DNA from: Actinomycetes bacterium
GTDB lineage: Bacteria; Planctomycetota; Phycisphaerae; JAACET01
Assembly: GCA_030631725.1 (NCBI GenBank)
Contig: DAOVKO010000092.1
Location: 1-8,061, forward strand
Direction of reading: 5' to 3'
Length of the DNA stretch: 8,061 bases
The notes under the pieces were generated by a model. That model saw only the letters and a program-made list of their open reading frames with translations. It did no database searches and was not told the origin of the DNA. Made by a program: the position numbers and the translations under genes. Shown here piece by piece: positions 4,907-8,061 of the stretch; within the stretch, counting starts at the first letter, position 1; every line of letters starts with the position of its first letter.

Positions 4907-5554
4907 CTATAGCAGGTCCAGCAGTTCAGCCGCTCGATCAATTATGTGGCCAGCCCCGGTGTCCTGTAACTCTTGGCGGTCTCTAAAGCCCCAAGTAACG
5001 CCAACAGATGGCAGTTGAGCGGCGGCTGCGGTGGCCATGTCGGTTGCGGAGTCTCCCACGTACAATACATCGGCGCAGGAGAGTTGCATTTGTTCGAGAA
5101 TGGCAAGAACGGCGGTTGGGTCGGGCTTGGTGGGTGTGCCATCGAGCTGTCCCCTAATTATCTCGAAGCGTTCCGGGCCGAACATCTCAGCCACAATCTT
5201 GTTTGTAAAGGAGTCTGGCTTGTTCGACAGCACAGCCAAACGGATATTGCAGCGTGTCAGTTCATCCAGTAATTCCGCGATGCCGGGATAGGCGGCGGTC
5301 TTGTCCAGATAGTGGTCGTTATATCGGCTCAGACTCAGTTCCAGCAGCTTATCTATCAGGTCGGGACGGTCCGGGGGGAGGGCTTTTCGGCAAAGCTCGC
5401 GAGAGCCGCTACCCACCATCATCTTGTACTGTTCTTTATTGTGTTCGCCCAAGCCCAGTTCTTTCAGTCCGTAATTGTAGGCATCGGTGAGGTCCTCAAG
5501 GGTGTCGGCTAAGGTTCCATCGAGATCGAAAATAACTGCCTTCACTGTGGTCAT
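4907..5554 (-). CDS. gph: HAD-family phosphatase, phosphoglycolate phosphatase (Gph) type
   Basis: A 215-residue cytoplasmic HAD hydrolase with all four motifs: I, FDLDGTLADT (9-18; nucleophile D10, general acid D12); II, VLSNKPD (108-114; S110); III, K143 in TPTKPDP; IV, VGDSATDM (166-173; D168, D172). An alpha-helical cap (about 17-85) follows motif I, as in subfamily IA. The ATG at 5554 is chosen over the TTG at 5581 because AGGAG lies five bases before it and the protein then starts directly at the first strand. Gph removes 2-phosphoglycolate formed during DNA repair or oxygenation reactions; the close relatives PpaX and other sugar-phosphate phosphatases look alike, so the exact substrate is not proven. 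It lies 28 bases after the TSUP gene and nine before trmB. Confidence 0.85.
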   Translation of the reverse strand: MTTVKAVIFDLDGTLADTLEDLTDAYNYGLKELGLGEHNKEQYKMMVGSGSRELCRKALPPDRPDLIDKLLELSLSRYNDHYLDKTAAYPGIAELLDELTRCNIRLAVLSNKPDSFTNKIVAEMFGPERFEIIRGQLDGTPTKPDPTAVLAILEQMQLSCADVLYVGDSATDMATAAAAQLPSVGVTWGFRDRQELQDTGAGHIIDRAAELLDLL

Positions 5555-5582
5555 AACAGCTCCTGCAATACGAATAGACAAT

Positions 5583-6356
5583 TCAGCTCTTAGTAAAGAA
5601 AATTAACTTAACAGCCATGGCCAGCATGGCCAGCAAGAGTACAATGCGGATAAGTTTTTCGCCCTTTTTGACGGCAAAGTGAGCTCCCAGCCAGGCGCCC
5701 AGAGCGTTGCCGGAGGCTAACACCAGTCCCATCCGCCAGATCACATCGCCTCTAAGAACAAAGACGAGCAGAGCGGGTATGGTGTAAAGGAAAACAATGA
5801 AAACCTTGTGCATGTTGGTCTTGATCAGGTTGAGATTCATCAGGCCGTGCAGTACGGCTATGAGCAGGAAACCCACACCCGCCTGTATAAACCCGCCATA
5901 GAAGCCCACGGCGAACATAGCCAGGTAAGCCATTACCGGGTGGGCCTTGGCCGTTGTGGCTTTAGTGAGCCTCTTCTTTTGGGTAATCAATACGACCACA
6001 GCGATGACGATCAGGCCGAGAATTTTTTTGAATAAGTCATTGGTTATTTGGCCGGCGAAATGGGCCCCCAGAATGGCTCCGGGCAAGGTGAAGACGGCCA
6101 GCTTGAGGCTGAGCTTGATATTGGAGTGTCCTTTCTTTGCAAATCCGGCGACGGCGAAGATATTCTGGATGAGTATAGCTACTCGATTGGTTCCGTTGGC
6201 CAGACGGCCGGTGGGCAGGGAGGCATATTGGGGCATGGAATCGAGCATGAAGATCATCATCGGCAGTGTCAGGAGCGAGCCCCCGCCGGCCATGACGTTC
6301 TGGAATCCGCCGATGATACCCAGGCCGAAGAGTATGGCAATGTGAGCGGGGTTCAT
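5583..6356 (-). CDS. TSUP-family membrane transporter (TauE/SafE type)
   Basis: A 257-residue inner-membrane protein with about eight hydrophobic segments (near 5-23, 25-39, 59-72, 83-102, 111-126, 141-169, 184-201, 207-226 and 236-254; some are short or re-entrant). The family's internal duplication is visible: GGFQNVMAGGGSLLTLP (16-32) in the first half matches GGFIQAGVGFLLIAVL (154-169) in the second, and LGAHFA occurs in both halves (96-101 and 223-228). TSUP proteins move small anions, best known for sulfite, sulfoacetate and related organosulfur acids; the substrate cannot be read from sequence. The ATG at 6356 has AAGG nine bases upstream. It follows a sulfatase-family gene by 76 bases, which fits sulfur anion handling but could be chance. 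Confidence 0.87.
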   Translation of the reverse strand: MNPAHIAILFGLGIIGGFQNVMAGGGSLLTLPMMIFMLDSMPQYASLPTGRLANGTNRVAILIQNIFAVAGFAKKGHSNIKLSLKLAVFTLPGAILGAHFAGQITNDLFKKILGLIVIAVVVLITQKKRLTKATTAKAHPVMAYLAMFAVGFYGGFIQAGVGFLLIAVLHGLMNLNLIKTNMHKVFIVFLYTIPALLVFVLRGDVIWRMGLVLASGNALGAWLGAHFAVKKGEKLIRIVLLLAMLAMAVKLIFFTKS

Positions 6357-6432
6357 GAAGTTATGCCTTAACCGAGATACTTCAAGTCGGATTTACTTTT
6401 TGTAGGAGTCATGAAGAATGACGACATACCCA

Positions 6433-7764
6433 CTACCATTTAGCGTCCGGTCGGCGCATCAGCCATTTTATTACGCCACTTGTACTGCCTACTACCTCGT
6501 TCTGGAAATCCCAGATGTTCCTGTGGAACTGGCGCACTAGGCGTGGCTCCTTGTCTGCGCGATTGTGATGCTCTTGTGGGTCAGAGAGCAAATTGTACAG
6601 TTCATTGGGTTTTTCGCCGCGGTTATCAATGAATTTCCATTTGCCGTCAAAGACGCATACCCGGGCTCCCCCAAAAGCACCTGAGAATACTTTTCGGCGT
6701 GGACCTTCATCGCTGCCCCGAATAATGTGCCCTAGGTCATAGCCGTGATGCTCAACAGGGCAATTAACACCAAGCAACCCCAGCATGCTAGGCATGAAGT
6801 CAACATTTTGGACCAGGCAGTCCACGTGGCGTGCCTGGTTAGCGAAGCGAGGATCATGGATTATCAACGGTATCTTGATTAATTCGTCATAGAGCGGGAC
6901 GCCGAACTTGCGTATGATGCCATGTTCTCCCAATGGCTCCCCATGATCCGAAACTAAGACCAGGATAGTCTTTTCAGCGATGCCCAAATCTGACAGTTTT
7001 TTAACCAACACGCCGATTTGCTCGTCAATTTGAGCAATGGTACCGTCATACATGGCCATTACATGGCGCTTCTGCTCTTGGGTCATCCAATCAGACGAGG
7101 GGCCGGATGGCTTAGGGATTACCGGCGTAGGCTCGTTGGTGTACATGGTGTTGTAGGGTGCAGGTGGGTCCCATGGCTCGTGCGGATCAAAGTAATCCAA
7201 CCACAAAAAGAAATCACTGCCACTGTGTTCCTCCAACCATTGATCCGCCCTTCGTGTTATCAAATCAGGGAAGTATAATCCCTCAGACTCCATGTACAGC
7301 TGCCGATTCACTCGCATCCAGGTGGAGGAATCAATATCAATCTGAGGCGCATGGGGCGGGAACCAGGTTCCGGACATATCCGTCTCCACGCCCTCTTTGA
7401 TAGGTAGCTCATTCTTACCTCCGGGCAGAAAAATGTAGTTTTCGAAGCCACGGTCTAAATGTTCTGCTTTGGCGATCCCTTGGTCCGTAATAACACCTGT
7501 AACCATGCCTGTGTCCCCGAGTATTTGCGCCAAAGTAACATCGTCGTCGCGCAGCGGGGCCCAGGGGCGAAGAACGAAAGTAAAGATGCCACAGAATAAA
7601 GCGGTACGAGCGGGATTGGTTATGGGATACTCGGCTACCGCATTGGTGAACAGCACGGATCTCTTGGCCAGGGCATCAATGTTTGGAGTTTTGGCTTTCT
7701 TGTTGCCGTAACAGCCCAGCCGGTCCGGGCGTAAACTATCCGACATAATGACCAACAGATTCAT
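6433..7764 (-). CDS. Sulfatase-family (alkaline phosphatase fold) hydrolase lacking the formylglycine Cys
   Basis: At 443 residues this fits the type I sulfatase / PF00884 group. Visible landmarks: the N-terminal metal site MSDSLRPDRLGCYG (7-20), the nucleophile region YPITNPARTALFCG (46-59), WLDYFDPHEPWDPP (188-201), the second metal site SDHGEPLGEHG (272-282), then K286 and LYDELIKIPLII (291-302), and a C-terminal subdomain with GKWKFI and ELYNLLSDPQEHHN. In sulfatases the nucleophile motif is C/S-x-P-S/A-R, whose Cys or Ser becomes formylglycine; here it is T49-N-P-A-R (ACC, 7618-7620). Thr is the nucleophile in related phosphodiesterases and phospho-lipid transferases, so phosphoesterase activity or a dead enzyme are both possible. 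No signal peptide is seen: the protein begins at the first core strand. The ATG at 7764 is preceded by AAGGGG. It probably shares a direction-matched cluster with the sialidase-like gene upstream. Confidence 0.85.
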   Translation of the reverse strand: MNLLVIMSDSLRPDRLGCYGNKKAKTPNIDALAKRSVLFTNAVAEYPITNPARTALFCGIFTFVLRPWAPLRDDDVTLAQILGDTGMVTGVITDQGIAKAEHLDRGFENYIFLPGGKNELPIKEGVETDMSGTWFPPHAPQIDIDSSTWMRVNRQLYMESEGLYFPDLITRRADQWLEEHSGSDFFLWLDYFDPHEPWDPPAPYNTMYTNEPTPVIPKPSGPSSDWMTQEQKRHVMAMYDGTIAQIDEQIGVLVKKLSDLGIAEKTILVLVSDHGEPLGEHGIIRKFGVPLYDELIKIPLIIHDPRFANQARHVDCLVQNVDFMPSMLGLLGVNCPVEHHGYDLGHIIRGSDEGPRRKVFSGAFGGARVCVFDGKWKFIDNRGEKPNELYNLLSDPQEHHNRADKEPRLVRQFHRNIWDFQNEVVGSTSGVIKWLMRRPDAKW

Positions 7765-7853
7765 CTAGGATTTCCCCTTCACACACTTAGCTGGTATTTC
7801 CCATTTAGACGCCTATAAAACACAAATTCCTCCGTACTGCATCAATAACTTTA

Positions 7854-8061
7854 CTAAACGGGCATCCGCCAGCGAGCCGCGGCCATGGTCCGCCTACCGC
7901 GCGGCTGCCCGGCAGCGTCCATCTTTGTGTTTTCGCAAACCGTGACGATCGTGCCGTCAGGATAGACTACGCTGCTGGGATAGCCGTTGCCCTTCATGAG
8001 CGAGTAGGTTTTCCTAGACCATGTCCGACCCTCGTCGTTGCTGATGCGGACGCGGATCTCC
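7854..8061 (-). CDS. C-terminal part of a sialidase-like Asp-box (BNR) protein (partial)
   Basis: The gene enters from the right edge and ends with TAG at 7854-7856, leaving 68 residues. Near the start, ISNDEGRTWS is a clear Asp-box (S-x-D-x-G-x-T-W) of the six-bladed beta-propeller found in sialidases. GYPSSVVYPDGTIVTVCEN and the ending ARWRMPV follow, as in the last blade of GH33 / BNR_2 proteins, where GxPS plus DGTIVTV is typical. These proteins usually act outside the cell on terminal sialic acid or related sugars, but the catalytic Arg triad and Tyr are not in this fragment, so activity cannot be judged. It lies 89 bases upstream of the sulfatase-family gene on the same strand, suggesting joint glycan degradation. 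Confidence 0.78.
   Translation of the reverse strand, partial: EIRVRISNDEGRTWSRKTYSLMKGNGYPSSVVYPDGTIVTVCENTKMDAAGQPRGRRTMAAARWRMPV

Noticed and set aside
6411..6443. Ten-residue plus-strand ORF after an AGGAG (MKNDDIPTTI)
   Set aside because: It is very short, overlaps the end of the sulfatase gene in antisense, and has no promoter or other support.
7779..7823. Fourteen-residue minus-strand leader ORF (GTG start after GGAGG) upstream of the sulfatase-family gene
   Set aside because: The ribosome-binding site is good, but the peptide has no attenuator-like codon run, no hairpin follows it, and no promoter is visible. It could be chance.

Overview
The window looks like chromosomal accessory and housekeeping sequence from a Planctomycetota-type bacterium (PVC group; a Phycisphaerae-like lineage is my guess). 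The reasons are a BlaR1-type M56 peptidase fused to a LamG domain, a sulfatase next to a sialidase-like protein, an Arg-rich RRxGxDRR repeat protein, and relics of RHS and PEP-CTERM genes. This placement is inferred from gene content; there is no rRNA or marker gene to test it.

Layout. Bases 3-110 hold the 3' end of an unidentified plus-strand gene. After a 188-base spacer with a long-loop inverted repeat comes a small Arg-rich repeat protein (299-703, +). Bases 704-891 are a repeat-filled spacer between convergent genes: a hairpin, nine 8-bp GAGCAGGT/GATCAGTA-type units, a short palindrome, and an inverted counterpart array that runs into the stop codon of the next gene. Bases 892-3813 (-) are a BlaI-BlaR type operon: a winged-helix repressor followed by a membrane M56 metallopeptidase whose ectodomain carries a LamG fold instead of a penicillin sensor. 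Its promoter (3845-3872) is overlaid by two TACAnnTGTA operators.

Bases 3873-4267 contain no intact gene but are full of debris: an RHS core fragment, joined out of frame over about 10 shared bases to the 3' end of a PEP-CTERM gene with its stop codon and terminator, then REP-like palindromic repeats. Bases 4268-7764 (-) are four co-oriented genes: a sulfatase-family protein, a TSUP (TauE/SafE) transporter, a HAD phosphatase of the Gph type and TrmB. Gph and TrmB are 9 bases apart and Gph and TSUP 28 bases apart, so these three are probably one transcript; the sulfatase is 77 bases upstream. The window ends inside the 3' part of a sialidase-like Asp-box gene (7854-8061, -).

How they work together: the repressor and peptidase should form a self-regulated signalling module in which an extracellular ligand of the LamG or linker ectodomain triggers proteolysis and derepression. 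The sialidase-like and sulfatase-family genes suggest glycan breakdown, but the sulfatase has Thr where the formylglycine Cys should be and has no signal peptide, so its chemistry is uncertain. TrmB and Gph are ordinary housekeeping enzymes.
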